Positions 1 to 10,379 are shown, counted from the first letter of the stretch. The stretch: DNA of 64,000 nt from Pectinophora gossypiella (GCF_024362695.1 NC_065404.1:9216604-9280603), one strand, 5' to 3'. Notes: generated from the sequence alone by a model not told the origin. Program-made: numbers and translations.

Positions 1-658
1 TAACGCATATTAACCTAGAAATCTTATTCACAGTCTGGGACGTATTGGACTAGGGTTCAATCTAAATCTCCCGATTTTGTTTTTTTGGATTCCCTCAAGG
101 AGTCCCAGTATGGAACCAATTTTATAGGCGTATTTACATCAAAAAACCTATTAGGTACCTACATATTCATCTTTATCGGTAGACACGCGCTATGAAAGTG
201 ACTGGCTGAGATTTTCACACTTTATAATGATATTGATATAAGTATAAGTAAAATAAAAGTTGTATGTTTTATGGTCATTTTTAATTTGCCACTAACATTG
301 CAATAAAGAACTCAATAATGCAATTTTAATTCTAACCGCTGACGACACAAAACAATAGTCTGGAAATCAAGAAACAGATACATTATAAGAAGAGCTCTTG
401 GCTGTCTTTGCTTCTACAAAAATATTTTCCGAAGTCCCAGAAGTAATTGGTATGTGCATATTGAATAGGTAAAACCAACGGTCGGCTCCTTAACAGATAA
501 CAGTTATCCGGCGAAGTGATGCCCTAGGGACCCCGGCGTGCTTTTAGCCATCTGAATAAGAATATGGTCATCTGCGTATAAAGTCGACGAATTTTGTGAT
601 AATAAAAAAACGAGCTTCTATGCTGTTCTGGGAGCAAATAAAAAACATAGAACACGTT
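1..658. other. AT-rich stretch without a gene
   Basis: No coding region, tRNA or clear repeat boundary was seen. A 95-codon open frame on the minus strand (524-811) runs into the SINE that follows and has no recognisable motif, so it is treated as chance. Confidence 0.6.
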
Positions 659-880
659 CAGCTGCTTGTCTTCCCGAGCATGTCGTAAAAACCGACAGAG
701 GGATTGCGTCCTGTAACATGATGGACTAATGTTATGGGCGATAGGCTGATCCCTTATCACCATAAGGTTCATCATATCCATCTTAGGACTTCGTATCAAC
801 AGTGGCTGCAAGTTGTCTTTGATTACTTGTGGCTTTTGGGATTACGGGCGCGAGTTTATAAACAAATGTATGTATGTAAA
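659..880 (+). mobile_element. SINE-like repeat fragment (family S1)
   Basis: The block contains segments such as GGCGATAGGCTGATCCCTTA and ends in GAGTTTATAAACAAATGTATGTATGTA followed by an A run, the usual tail style of lepidopteran short retroposons. The same body recurs, interrupted, at 14996-15262 and as a diverged piece at 42284-42385. No tRNA-like head is visible, so it is probably 5'-truncated. No protein is encoded. Confidence 0.65.
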
Positions 881-1705
881 AAAAATGAGAAAATCCTGTA
901 ACATTTTATTTACTATTTTTTCGGTATTTTTATTTGAGTCATTCTACCAGAAGAAGAGCTCTACATAAAATTACTACATAACAAGCTTAAGACTATATTC
1001 CAATTCGGGTAGTTAGAGGTAACTATAATAATATTTAGAGCTCAAAACTTTTCAAACACATTAAACGATTATATTATAAGCTTAACCTGAATTTGTTGTG
1101 ATTATTTAAACTGAAAATTACTGTAACCTTCACCTTTTCATAAACTTTAATACTACTTATAGTTCAAATAGTTCTTTAATAATGATTTCCCATCTATTTA
1201 TGTATTTATCTACTTCCGCTGTTACTAACCATAAAACTCGAGACGTAATATTTGGCTCACACAAAATATATGGCACTATTATTGTTGCCTTTGATAAAAA
1301 TATCAAAGCAACATAAGTATCCCTATTTTTTAATAATAATGGCCCGTGAGGGATGTAATTTCATTCTGAATTACATTTGTACTGGCTTTGTACGCAATTT
1401 CATACGCGTAGAATTTTCGAAAATTAAACACAATTCCCGTAGCAATGATCCTTAAAACGGGCGTTTATTTCTGAATGCTGCTGAGTATTAAGTGGGTATT
1501 TACTTTGCCACTTGCAGATAAAGGGTTTTACCACACGGTACCTAGGTATTCAGCATTCAGTACGTGTTAATGCTTGGACTCGACCATCCCGTGTCACGTG
1601 ATATGTCAATACCTACCAAATCAATAAAATTCAATTAGTTATCAAAATACTTACATCTCCTCTCCGTTCCGTTTTGGTTGAGTCTGACCCTAAAATCAAC
1701 ATCCC
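881..1705. other. AT-rich stretch without a gene
   Basis: No supported gene or repeat. The open frame at 1252-1455 has no family features. Confidence 0.55.
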
Positions 1706-2014
1706 ACAAGTCATCATCATCATCATCAGCCCATTAACGTCCCCACTGCTGGGGCACGGGCCTTCCCTATGGATGGATAGGGAGATCGGGCCTTAAACCA
1801 CCACGCGGGCCCAGTGCGGATTGGTGGTTATTAACGACTGCTAATGCAGCCGGGACCAACGGCTTAACGTGCCTTCCGAAGCACGGAGGAGCTCGAGATG
1901 AAAACTTTTTTTTGTGGTCACCCATCCTATGACCGGCCTCTGCGAAAGTTGCTTTACTTCAACAATCGCAGACCGAGCGCGTTTACCGCTGCGCCACCGA
2001 GCTCCTCAACAAGT
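1706..2014 (-). mobile_element. tRNA-derived SINE with (ATG)n tail
   Basis: Read on the minus strand it starts with a tRNA-like head containing GGTGGCGCAGCGGTAAACG (an A-box type segment), continues through a body with GCTTCGGAAGGCACGTTAAG and ends in GGGCTGATGATGATGATG. A short direct repeat ACAAGT lies at 1706-1711 and 2009-2014, consistent with a target-site duplication. Near-identical copies are at 25521-25825 and, truncated, at 29249-29380. It depends on a LINE for movement and codes for nothing. Confidence 0.85.
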
Positions 2015-2108
2015 AAAAGCTAGTAATTTGTACATATAATTTGTAATGTGCCCACGGTGTGATGCTCCGTGTTGTGTGATGCTCTCACCGTGTTGTGTGA
2101 TGCGCTCT

Positions 2109-2513
2109 TTTTTTTTTTTTTTTTTTTTGGTAACGAAGGGGAAATCCTCATGGATACCTCGCCACCCGGGGGAGCGACGAGGTTATGTCGGACTCCTACC
2201 GACTAAAACCCCTCCGATGGCCCTCTGCGGTGCATGTCGGGGAGCTCCGGGATCTCTGTCGAACGCACCGGTGCTCCCCTCGCACTTGCTTTCACTAAAG
2301 CGCGTCCCGGGGTAGATCCCCACCCCTACGCCATCCCAGTTTTACGGCGATGCGAGGCCATATCGCATTGCCGTCCATCCCGGAGATCGTGTGTTGAGTG
2401 GTTCGGGCCCCCGCCCTTATCACTCACGATCCCCAGTGTCCCCTTTCAGTCGCCTCTTACGACAGGCAGGGGGTACCGTAGCCCTATTCTTGCGCCCGGA
2501 ACTACAGGGCGGA
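2109..2513 (-). mobile_element. 5'-truncated LINE 3' end with poly(A), 15-bp TSD
   Basis: The plus strand starts with a run of T (2108-2128), which is the poly(A) tail of a minus-strand element. The body is GC-rich and carries CCTGCCTGTCGTAAGAGGCG on the minus strand, a sequence typical of insect LINE 3' untranslated regions; clade uncertain. The 15-bp sequence TGTGTGATGCGCTCT occurs directly on both sides (2094-2108 and 2514-2528), a perfect target-site duplication. The two open frames over this block (2046-2315, 2234-2530) are chance. Confidence 0.88.
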
Positions 2514-2527
2514 TGTGTGATGCGCTC

Positions 2528-2546
2528 TAACCTAACCTAACCTAAC
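2528..2546. repeat. Short interstitial (CCTAA)n tract
   Basis: TAACCTAACCTAACCTAAC contains about three copies of CCTAA, complement of the insect telomere unit TTAGG. It is only 19 bp and lies within the GTGTGATGCTC array, directly after the LINE target duplication. A chance or slippage origin is as likely as a telomeric one. Confidence 0.6.
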
Positions 2547-2659
2547 ACGGTGTGATGCTCACACCCCGTGTTGGGAAATACTAATGGAAGAGAAACATTT
2601 TTTTCGTCCTCTGTTTGTGTCCTCTAGAGGGCACCACATTGAATTAAACTTGACGTCAC

Positions 2660-2725
2660 ATAACCATGAGTCTGAGTTGATTTCAAGTGGAATGTCCTGT
2701 CGGAAAGTTCATGATTTTTTTTATT
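2660..2725. mobile_element. Fragment of the palindromic MITE family
   Basis: CATGAGTCTGAGTTGATTTC and the following AAGTGGAATGTCCTGTCGG match one arm of the palindromic units at 4452-4931. The outer terminus is missing. Confidence 0.6.
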
Positions 2726-3330
2726 TATATGTCGTTTCTGTAATAGACCAAAAACACCTACAAAAACATAAATTTTATAATTATGACAACTAATGGTTCA
2801 TAATTTCACCACTGTTTACAAATAAATCGCTGGGCTCAGTGACTGAACCTTTGCTCTTTGAATGTACATAATAATGTATATCATACATAGCGGTCAAATA
2901 CATAACCCCCGTTTTTGCTTCGCCGCAGTCGGGTAAAAAGTAATTAAAATCATCAAACCCTTAGCCGCTTATCTTGACGTCAGATCAGGGTCAATTGATG
3001 ATAGCCCCATCGTGTAATTAAGGTCAAAATGAAATCCTACTTGAGTGTAACCGATTACGAGATTCCCGGGAAAATAAACAGGACACATTAATTCAATGGG
3101 ACAACTAGACACACGACTATAGTCTCTAATAGGGTGGACAGAGATAAAAACTTTTGATACTTGCGAATTTCTAAAATTGAATGAATAGGATGGAAACGTT
3201 CTTCTTCGTCATCAAAGCACAAAAGATCAATATTTGTTTTTATTGTTCCTAAATAAAAACTCAAATAAGTGGACAAAAATAATCACTTAGGTAGGTACTT
3301 ACAAATATAGAGTTTTCTTACAGCATACAT
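2726..3330. other. AT-rich stretch without a gene
   Basis: Nothing recognised beyond short AT runs. Open frames at 3088-3276 and 3283-3483 carry no motif, and the second overlaps a dispersed repeat. Confidence 0.55.
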
Positions 3331-3490
3331 CTTTTTTTGACGTGACTTATTGTAATTTTCCCTCAGATGGCATTTACTACTTGGCCGGACAAATGGGGAG
3401 CGCTGAGGGCTCTCAACCGGTACAAAATTTAAGACAACAGGCCTGAGGTGTTCAGATGGGTGCGAACCTCGACTCAGGGGCATCGTCTGA
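3331..3490 (+). repeat. Dispersed repeat family G, copy 1
   Basis: Starts after a T run with GACGTGACTTATTGTA, then GATGGCATTTACTACTTGGC and GGGGAGCGCTGAGGGCTCTC, ending near a CATCGTCTGAGA segment. Family G is the most frequent repeat in this window. Longer copies are at 47083-47425, 48245-48580 and 52408-52770. Some copies end in GATGATGATG, which points to a LINE-mobilised element. No protein can be read from it. Confidence 0.75.
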
Positions 3491-4149
3491 GAAGATTATA
3501 TTTCATAGAATCCGTACCTAGGTACTTACATATTATTTACCTATGATTTAGTGACAGATGCGTTCGTTCAATTCTGTCGCGAGTTCGAACCGGGCTATGT
3601 ACCATCCATACATTAAATTGATATGAGTAAGTAATATTAAAGAAGTAGGTACCTAGCGAAGAAGAAATATAACGTTCAAAAATGAAAAATCCAAAACAAC
3701 ACTAAGATATTTTTATAAATCTTTTAATGTTCTTTCGTAATTGTTTTTCTTATTTCTGATTCTGACTTAATTTTGACGGATTGATAAGATATAGGTAGGT
3801 ATATATCTGGTGTGTAAACGTGAATACACACGAAATACAATAAACCATTTACATAATTTAATGCTCACACGAAATGGACTTTTATTGTTTACTTATGTTT
3901 AGGTATATTCTACGTAGGTAGATAAATGTTCTACAATCACCATCATCACCATCACCATTTGCCATGTACCTAGTTAAGAGTCTTTTGTAATTATTTCTTT
4001 TTAATTTGGTGCCATAAAGTATAATTTGTATTTGTAATCACGCTATCAGTGTACATCATAGGTTTTTGTATCAAAAGTAGCTGGTAGTAGTACGTTCTTA
4101 TTACCTGGTGGCTCTGCCTACCCCAGCACCGATTTGTGGAGTATAAATA
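3491..4149. other. AT-rich stretch without a gene
   Basis: Contains a short CACCATCATCACCATCACCA microsatellite near 3940-3958 and otherwise unremarkable AT-rich DNA. Confidence 0.55.
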
Positions 4150-4322
4150 TTAAAGCACATAATAACGGGTTCTTACCGCGTTTAAATGGGGATATGAGAC
4201 TCCCGATATTTCGACACTGTTGCAAGTGCCATGATCACGGGATGACGCGCTTTAAACGCGGTAAGAACCCGTTATTATGTGCTTTAATTATGATAATAAC
4301 CGCGTAAACTTAAAACAATGTA
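4150..4322. mobile_element. TTAA-flanked MITE plus shared 3' flank, copy A
   Basis: Terminal inverted repeats beginning AGCACATAATAACGGG (4154) and ending CCCGTTATTATGTGCT (4283) are flanked by TTAA at 4150-4153 and 4284-4287. Three copies exist (also 44336-44584 and 55718-55916). All share about 35 bp beyond the right terminus, including GATAATAACCGCGTAAAC, but share nothing beyond the left. TTAA duplications are typical of piggyBac-type transposition, but these termini lack the usual CCC start. Copy A has a shorter interior than B and C. Confidence 0.75.
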
Positions 4323-4451
4323 CTTAAATGTTATTCTGTCAATGTCCGAGAAAATTTTTCACTGGATACTACAATAAGAGTGTTTAGTCGAGAGATTCCT
4401 TTGCGTTCGCTTAGCTGTTTCTTCAATGTTTATTCGGCTAGTTATACCTAT

Positions 4452-4931
4452 ACTGGGTGTTAGTGACATCGTAACGAATACTGAGGGGGATGATTCAGAC
4501 CATGATTCTGAGTTAAAATCGAGTGGAATTTTCCGTCGCAAAATTAATGATTTTTTTAATTATTTTCAATTCTATACTTTTGCGATCGAAAATTCCACTT
4601 GATATTAACTCAGAATAATGAGCTAAATGAGCTCCCTCAGTATTCGTTACGATGTCACTTACACCCTGTACCAGTACATACAGGTAGCCATACAAGTAGG
4701 TATGGGTGTTAGTGACACCGTAACGAATACTGAGGGGGATGATTCAGGCCATGATTCTGAGTTGATATCAAGTGGAATTTCCTGTCGGAAAATTCATGAT
4801 TTTTTTTGTGTTTTTTTAAATTATTTTCCATTCCATAATTTTGCGACGGAAAATTTCACTTGATATCAACTCAGAATCATGGCCTGAATCATCCCTCAAA
4901 GTTTTCGTTACCATTTCACTAACACCCTGTA
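4452..4931. mobile_element. Dimeric palindromic MITE, copy 1
   Basis: Two palindromic units lie head to tail. Each arm starts GGGTGTTAGTGACA and runs through ATACTGAGGGGGATGATTCA to AAGTGGAATTT around an AT-rich centre. Unit 1 is about 4452-4668, unit 2 about 4703-4931, joined by a spacer containing CAGGTAGCCATACAAGTAGG. Outer ends read TACTGGGTG and CACCCTGTATA, consistent with insertion at TA. It could form a double hairpin. Several open frames here (4359-4863) are products of the palindrome. Confidence 0.85.
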
Positions 4932-5204
4932 TATGCGTTAGGTAATTAAAATGTTCGCAGTCTGGCGGTGCTTGGTATATGGAGAACCGTATTACCGCGC
5001 GGATAACTATGGGCTACGGTATGTATGTGGTATGTAAGTAGTATAAAATAAAACCTTCCACGCGAACAAGCGAGCTTACCACCTCGCCATGTAGTGCTAC
5101 AAAATCTGCTTCACCGCATCCGCCTGCCGCAGCGGTGTGAGGGCGTCGTGTAAGCATTCCTTTATTTAGTTTCTTATAGTCAGCGGCGGCGCGTGTGAAT
5201 GAAA

Positions 5205-5310
5205 CGTCTGATGAATGTGGAGGATTGGTGTGCGGGAGAGGATTAGGTATGTCAAGCAAGAGCAATTGGAAATCCATAGCCTCTGTTTACGCCAGAGGGA
5301 ATTAACGAGT
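5205..5310 (+). repeat. Diverged LINE tail fragment
   Basis: CTGATGAATGTGGAGGA and later AGCAATTGGAAATCCATAG resemble the LINE C-terminal tail at 5999-6150, but with insertions. Too decayed to translate. Confidence 0.5.
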
Positions 5311-5439
5311 TGTCTGTAGGTAGGTATGTTAATTATGGTGTGGTTGTATGTTTATACGTTACATAGACAACCTGTTAACGTCCTGTAACGTTCAAAATAA
5401 CATAACATAGAATCACGCCTGTATCCCCGAAGCTATGTT

Positions 5440-5580
5440 TGTGTTACGTGTAGTGAGCGGAATAGGGAGCGAGCTTATTACTATTAACCGGGTAAACATC
5501 CTGGAAACCACGTGATATTAATTATATATGATCCAAACAATAATTCAGACTTATAAAGTGGAATTCAGTGGTTTAAAGCA
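5440..5580 (-). mobile_element. SINE fragment (family T2)
   Basis: Read in reverse, it matches the body of the tRNA-headed SINE at 31119-31325: GAATTC near the start, a TATCACGTGGTTTCCAGGAT-like segment and CTCGCTCCC-type sequence. The head is missing. Confidence 0.6.
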
Positions 5581-5581
5581 G

Positions 5582-5700
5582 AAATCAGAATCATTTATTC
5601 AACGTAATGTTGAAGGAGCTACGTCATTTCGCAAGGTGTTCTGGCTGAGGAGAAGAAATGACAAGAAACTGCGACAACAACACATCTCTTAAATCAATGT
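5582..5700 (+). repeat. AATCAGAATCATTTATTC repeat, copy 1
   Basis: Shares the start AATCAGAATCATTTATTCAA and the end GAGAAGAAATGACAAGAAAC with a longer copy at 57530-57690. Family unknown; no protein is encoded. Confidence 0.6.
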
Positions 5701-5998
5701 AGGTATAAGTATATTACAAATTATTTAATAACTAGAACATTTTTATCATTTAGGTACCTATTTAATCAGTCTGGTAATAAGCTTTTTTCGATTAATTAAG
5801 CTTCACATTTATTTTCTGATAAAGTCAAAATATTTTATTGTAAAAACGTATTACGTAACCGCAAAATAGATGAATTTAGTCTACTTAATTTACAATTTTG
5901 AATAGCAATTTTATTTGTATTCCTTGTATTGTAAATATGTATGAATTGAGAGGTAAATTTTAAGTACATAGGTACCATATTAACTTGCGACTTAAGGT

Positions 5999-6125
5999 TT
6001 AGTACGATCTACTCTGAACTGGCGTGCGTGTATAAAGCGATTGATGAATGTGGAGGAAGCAAGAGAAGTGTGTCAGGATCAAAGCAAATGGAATTCTATA
6101 GTCTCTGCTTACCCTAGTGGAAAAT
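5999..6125 (+). pseudogene. LINE ORF2 extreme C-terminus (fragment)
   Basis: Frame R-S-T-L-N-W-R-A-C-I-K-R-L-M-N-V-E-E followed by VCQDQSKWNSIVSAYPSGK and a stop is readable. It is followed by GCGTGAGTTTATGTATGTATGTA, a retroposon tail. A D-x-S-K-W-x-S-I-V type ending is common at the C-terminus of insect non-LTR retrotransposon polyproteins; clade not assigned. Related tails are at 9685-9775, 17975-18110 and 63905-64000. Only about 40 codons survive. Confidence 0.65.
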
Positions 6126-6150
6126 AGGCGTGAGTTTATGTATGTATGTA

Positions 6151-7599
6151 TAACTTGCAACCGTATATTTATTTCTTTAAACAGCTCCCTTAGATAGTCC
6201 CGACGAGCTACAATATAAGACACGCGTTCTCCGAGCAGGGCTAATCATAAAAAAAGAAACATAATTGAGCTTCATAATTATAAGTTTTTGTTAGAGCCAT
6301 TTCCACATAATTGTCCACATAATATCAGCGTCGTGGTTCACGCCGCGACTTGTGCTGAGTGAGGCCCTTTTATCTCAGGACGTCCACCACCACCTTATGA
6401 TCATTTCGACAAACATCCGTCTTGCTTTTTTGTAATTATTGTAGTGGAAATTTGATATATGATGTTATTGTTTTGTTTTTTTTTTTTGAGTGTGGCGCCC
6501 TTTTATAATAAACGATTTCTATTCTTTTCTATTTCCATATCAACTGGAGGTGATGGTATTCAATAAAAACGACTTCATTCATCTTCTCATATCGCATGGG
6601 TTCAATCTAAGACGACAGTGACTGATCTCAGCTACCGTGGTGTCAGGGATATTATTGAACCGCCAACACCACAAAGTATTTTTTATCTATTTTACTTACA
6701 AAAGTATAAGTAAAACTAATAAACCACATTCCGAACTTTACGCCAGTAATAAATAAGCCTACGTGAAGGCAGCTGTGCTATTTCGTAATTAAATATCTTA
6801 TATTAGTATATCTATCTACTTTAATAGCTTTCTTATTATCCTTGAAACTTTTAAGAATCAATGTTCCATTTGATTCTGGATAGCATTACTCAACTAACCT
6901 CATATTTATGGATAATATAGAGCTATATTTTGTTTCGATATTATTATGGTTTTCTCTTTTATAATAGCTATTATCTCGTTTTTCAAGGGGTCCATAGACC
7001 GGTCTGGTATTTGTTATTTAAACTCAACCGTCTGACCTTCCCGAAGGTAAAACGTGCTCTGTTACGAGTAACAGGTTACGAGACCAACCTCTGAAACTTT
7101 TTCCTTCGACGTTAAGCACTTAATACGTATCAATTATTAATTATGATCCAAAAAAGACTTTCAAAACAGCTTGACGTGGTTTAGTACCAAAATTTGAACC
7201 CGCTACCTTACGACGCAGGTCACACGTTCCTACACGTAGGCTACTAGTACAATGAATAAAATATCTGTAAAAATAGTTATAAACCAGAAACATAATCTAT
7301 GAACCAGACTTTAATTTTCAGCTCAGCTTATTTATAAAGCTGTACCATACGAAATTTATAGTAAACAAGATATGAGATTCACTAAGTTAATGGTTTGGGT
7401 TATATTCGGCGGTGAAAAATTGCAGGTTTTAAAATTATTATTGCTGTCCTACAGTGAAATATCTTTAGTCAAACACACCTGAAAATAACTTGCAGTTAAC
7501 TGAATGGTTTTGTTTTTTACATTATTTTCGTAAGCTGATGTTTTGTTTGTGAGTGGGCTTTTATTAATTTTCTTCTATCTAAATCGGGAGCATATTTTT
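6151..7599. other. AT-rich stretch without a gene
   Basis: Nothing recognised except short homopolymers (T run near 6477) and a loosely repeat-like TCAACTGGAGGTGATGGTAT block around 6540-6660. It lies directly upstream of the putative promoter at 7.6-7.7 kb. Confidence 0.5.
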
Positions 7600-7735
7600 T
7601 TTAATAGTGGCGTGAGTGATATAAAACATACGATGCCCTTCGGGGGTTTAGCGCACCCCTGGAAGCCTAGAGGCCGGTTTCAGTATGGTTCAGTTTCAGT
7701 GTTGTTGTAGCCAGGATCCAACGTGGACGCCACCG
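7600..7735 (+). promoter_or_regulatory. Candidate Inr/DPE promoter
   Basis: Three arthropod initiator cores TCAGT lie at 7680-7684, 7690-7694 and 7696-7700. Taking A7698 as +1, positions +28 to +33 (7725-7730) read GGACGC, a 5/6 match to the DPE consensus RGWYVT. A TATAAAA at 7620-7626 is too far upstream to be the TATA box for that start. The block just downstream is strongly CpG-rich, unlike its surroundings. Prediction only; no transcript evidence. Confidence 0.4.
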
Positions 7736-7912
7736 GTGCGCGTCCCGCTGCGGTCCCCGCTCGTCGCTCCTTCAGTTTAAAGTGATAGTTAACAAAGTTT
7801 CTAAAACCTTGTAAAAGTGGAAATATTGATATTTCAACAGTTTGCTACGGAATATATCTGCTTAAAGAACAAGTGCAATAAGTTTGGGATTATTTTTCCA
7901 CCGCGTAAACTG
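7698..7912 (+). other. Putative non-coding first exon with splice donor
   Basis: The 215-nt segment from the best initiator to the donor contains no ATG in any frame. It begins with a CpG-rich part (7720-7770, containing CCGGTGCGCGTCCCGCTGCG), becomes AT-rich, and ends AAACTG|GTAAGTC at 7912/7913, a full-consensus GTAAGT donor. These traits together fit a 5' untranslated exon of an insect gene transcribed rightwards. No partner acceptor or coding exon was identified, so the host gene is unknown. Chance combination cannot be excluded. Confidence 0.42.
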
Positions 7913-9684
7913 GTAAGTCAAATGAACTTTCTGCTAAGAAAATATTTTCATGTTTTTAATTGATGTTTAAGAAGCGAATAAATTAGTAAAAAAAATAATT
8001 TAGAAGTAAAAATATATTTTTAGCTTTGTCTTTTCATATTTTTATAATAAGTACTTCTTAAAATATTTAAGAGACCCCATATCGAATTCCTTCTAAAAAA
8101 ATATTTTATTCCTTTAAGATTGTTTAAAATTAGAACTTAAGAAAATGATAACGCGAGAAGAGTGTTCATTACTTGGCAGTATTAAGTGAAGCGTGCCATT
8201 TCTCATTTTCTTTGATTTTATCTTAATTAAGGGGAGATACCAATTGTCATAAAATGGGTATTTACATTTTGGATTTAAAGAAATTATGAGAATACCTATA
8301 GTTTTTGTAAACTAGGTAAGTACATAACATAATAAGCTTGCGACTGTAAGTTTTTATTCCAAATGGGACTAGTAGAAGTTTTTATATAGGTATACCTAAT
8401 ACTTTTATTTTACTTATTTAATCTTTTATATAATCGTTTATTGCAAATTTTACAGCTTATAATAATCATAACTAAACCTGCCAAACGATACGTTTATATA
8501 TTTTTATTGATTATTTTTAATAGACGCTTCTATCTTCTTAAATACCTACATGTAAAGGTGGTAATAGGCTATATTTAGAACATTACTTAATGTTAATGAA
8601 GATAGAGCGACATTATTACGAGAAATTGATTTTGATTTAGCAGAAACACGGTGACATTTGCAAAAACCTACCAGGTAAATTGCTTGGAAAACTTTAGACA
8701 GGAAAATATGTTTTTAGGACTTTGTGGACAGATGTTTGAGGATTTAAGTACGAGGATTATTATTAGGACTTAGACATGACCTTTTTCGTGAACATGAAGT
8801 TTCGTGAAACTACGAAATGTTTTCTTGAATTATATAAACTCACGCTTAACACGAAACATATACTAAATAAGTAATTAAATGGTACAAAAGGCCAGGTTAT
8901 TGATAGGGTGGCAATGTCTTCGAGGCAACAAAGGACGTTACCCGCAATTAATTTTCGGACGGGCAAAGCCTCAACTTGCGGCTGCTTTTGGTATTGGCAT
9001 TCAAAGATGAATTAGATGTTACATTTTACCAACCGACTGCCCACATGTAGTAGGCAACAACGTTTTGGTTTCGATTTTTCAGCTTATAAACTTTAGCCGA
9101 ATTCGGTCATTCTGACGTAATTTTCATATAGGTAGCGGAATAAATGATTTACACCATATTAGTATTCTTAAGCCTCCCTATCCATTCCATTTTTTGTCCA
9201 TAAGAGGAGTTGGGCCCTCCTCTCTATTTGACCGAAATAGTGTTTGCGAATTGTTATTAAAGTAACTCGAAACTCTGACGATCTTTGTAAATTTTCTCTG
9301 ATTCAACTCTACATAATATATAAGTCTCATCTATTATTTAATCAATCTAAGACATAAGTAAGTACTCAAATTTAAAATAGGTACCAGTAGACCTGTAACA
9401 CTTACTCAAAAATTAAATAAGTACTTTTTTAAGTATATTCTTCTACTTCATTGCCTCAAAATGTAATGTCACCTCTAATGTTTTGGCGGATAAAGTATAA
9501 ACTTTTTAAGAATTTATTAATTTAATTTGAGTTTTTTGAATTTTTTAGGCTTCTGGATCTTTTTATGATCATATCCAATTCTAGGATTTATTTCCATATT
9601 ACGCTCTTGAAACGTGACTAACTTATCAAAAGTAAAGAAACGATTTTTTTTGTAATCCTCGTTTACTCAATGTAGGTAAATAAA
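7913..9684. other. AT-rich stretch, possible first intron
   Basis: No gene or clear repeat. If the donor at 7913 is used, this is the start of an intron. The 8763-8966 minus-strand frame has no support. Confidence 0.45.
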
Positions 9685-9775
9685 TAAACTCACGCCTATT
9701 TTCTATAGAGGTAGTCAGAGATTATGGATTTCCATTTGCTTCGGTCTTGACTATATTTCATTGCATGGTCGGGAA
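9685..9775 (-). repeat. LINE tail fragment
   Basis: Reversed, it starts near GAAGCAAATGGAAATCCATA and ends ATAGGCGTGAGTTTATTTAT, the same tail as at 6060-6150. Confidence 0.6.
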
Positions 9776-9880
9776 TGAAAAAATAATTGTACACTTACCT
9801 TAGTGGTACGGTCACGAGCATTAATATGTATACACTTTGATACCATGTCACATTAACTTTTTTGACAAATTGAATTGAAA

Positions 9881-10318
9881 TTGATTCTGAGTTGATATCA
9901 AGTGGAAGTTTCCGTTGCAAAAGTATGGGACTGAAAATAATTTACCAAAACACAAAAATTTTCATGAATATTCAGACTGAAAATTCTACTTGATATCAAG
10001 TCAGAATCATGGTCTGAACCATCCCCCTCAGTATCCGTTACGGTGTCACTAACACCCATACCTACTTGTATGGCTACCGTATGTACTTGTGCGGGGTGTA
10101 AGTGACATCGTAACGAATACTGAGGGGAATGATTAAGCTGATTATTCTGAGTTAATATCAAGTGGAATTTTCCATCGCAAAAGTATAGAATTAAAAATAA
10201 TTTAAAAAACAAAAAAAAAATGAATTTTGCGACGAAAAATTCCACTTGATATTAACTCAGAATCATGGTCTGAATCATCCCCCTGAGTATTCGTTACGAT
10301 GTCACTAACACCCTGTAT
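9881..10318. mobile_element. Dimeric palindromic MITE, copy 2
   Basis: Same architecture as 4452-4931 in the opposite orientation. Two palindromic units are separated by a spacer (about 10056-10094) that is the reverse complement of the copy 1 spacer, including CCTACTTGTATGGCTACC. The left outer arm is truncated; the right end reads ACTAACACCCTGTATAT. The 115-codon minus-strand frame at 9898-10245 is an artefact of the palindrome. Confidence 0.82.
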
Positions 10319-10379
10319 ATTTCTGCCGTTGAAAAACTGTTCGCCCCATACATCGATATAAGTCGCGATTGTTTTACTA

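Larger units (their letters stand above)
2051..2570. repeat. GTGTGATGCTC short tandem repeat, interrupted
   Basis: Degenerate units around GTGTGATGCTC occur at 2056-2107 and resume after 2514. A LINE 3' end has been inserted inside (2109-2513). Removing the insertion leaves one continuous degenerate array that also contains the CCTAA tract. Confidence 0.7.

Noticed and set aside
2046..2530. Two GC-rich open frames
   Set aside because: They lie in the antisense of a LINE 3' end bounded by a 15-bp TSD.
2528..2546. True interstitial telomere
   Set aside because: Only about three CCTAA units; too short to separate from chance or slippage.
9898..10245. 115-codon minus-strand frame
   Set aside because: Runs through the palindromic MITE; similar peptides appear at the other MITE copies.
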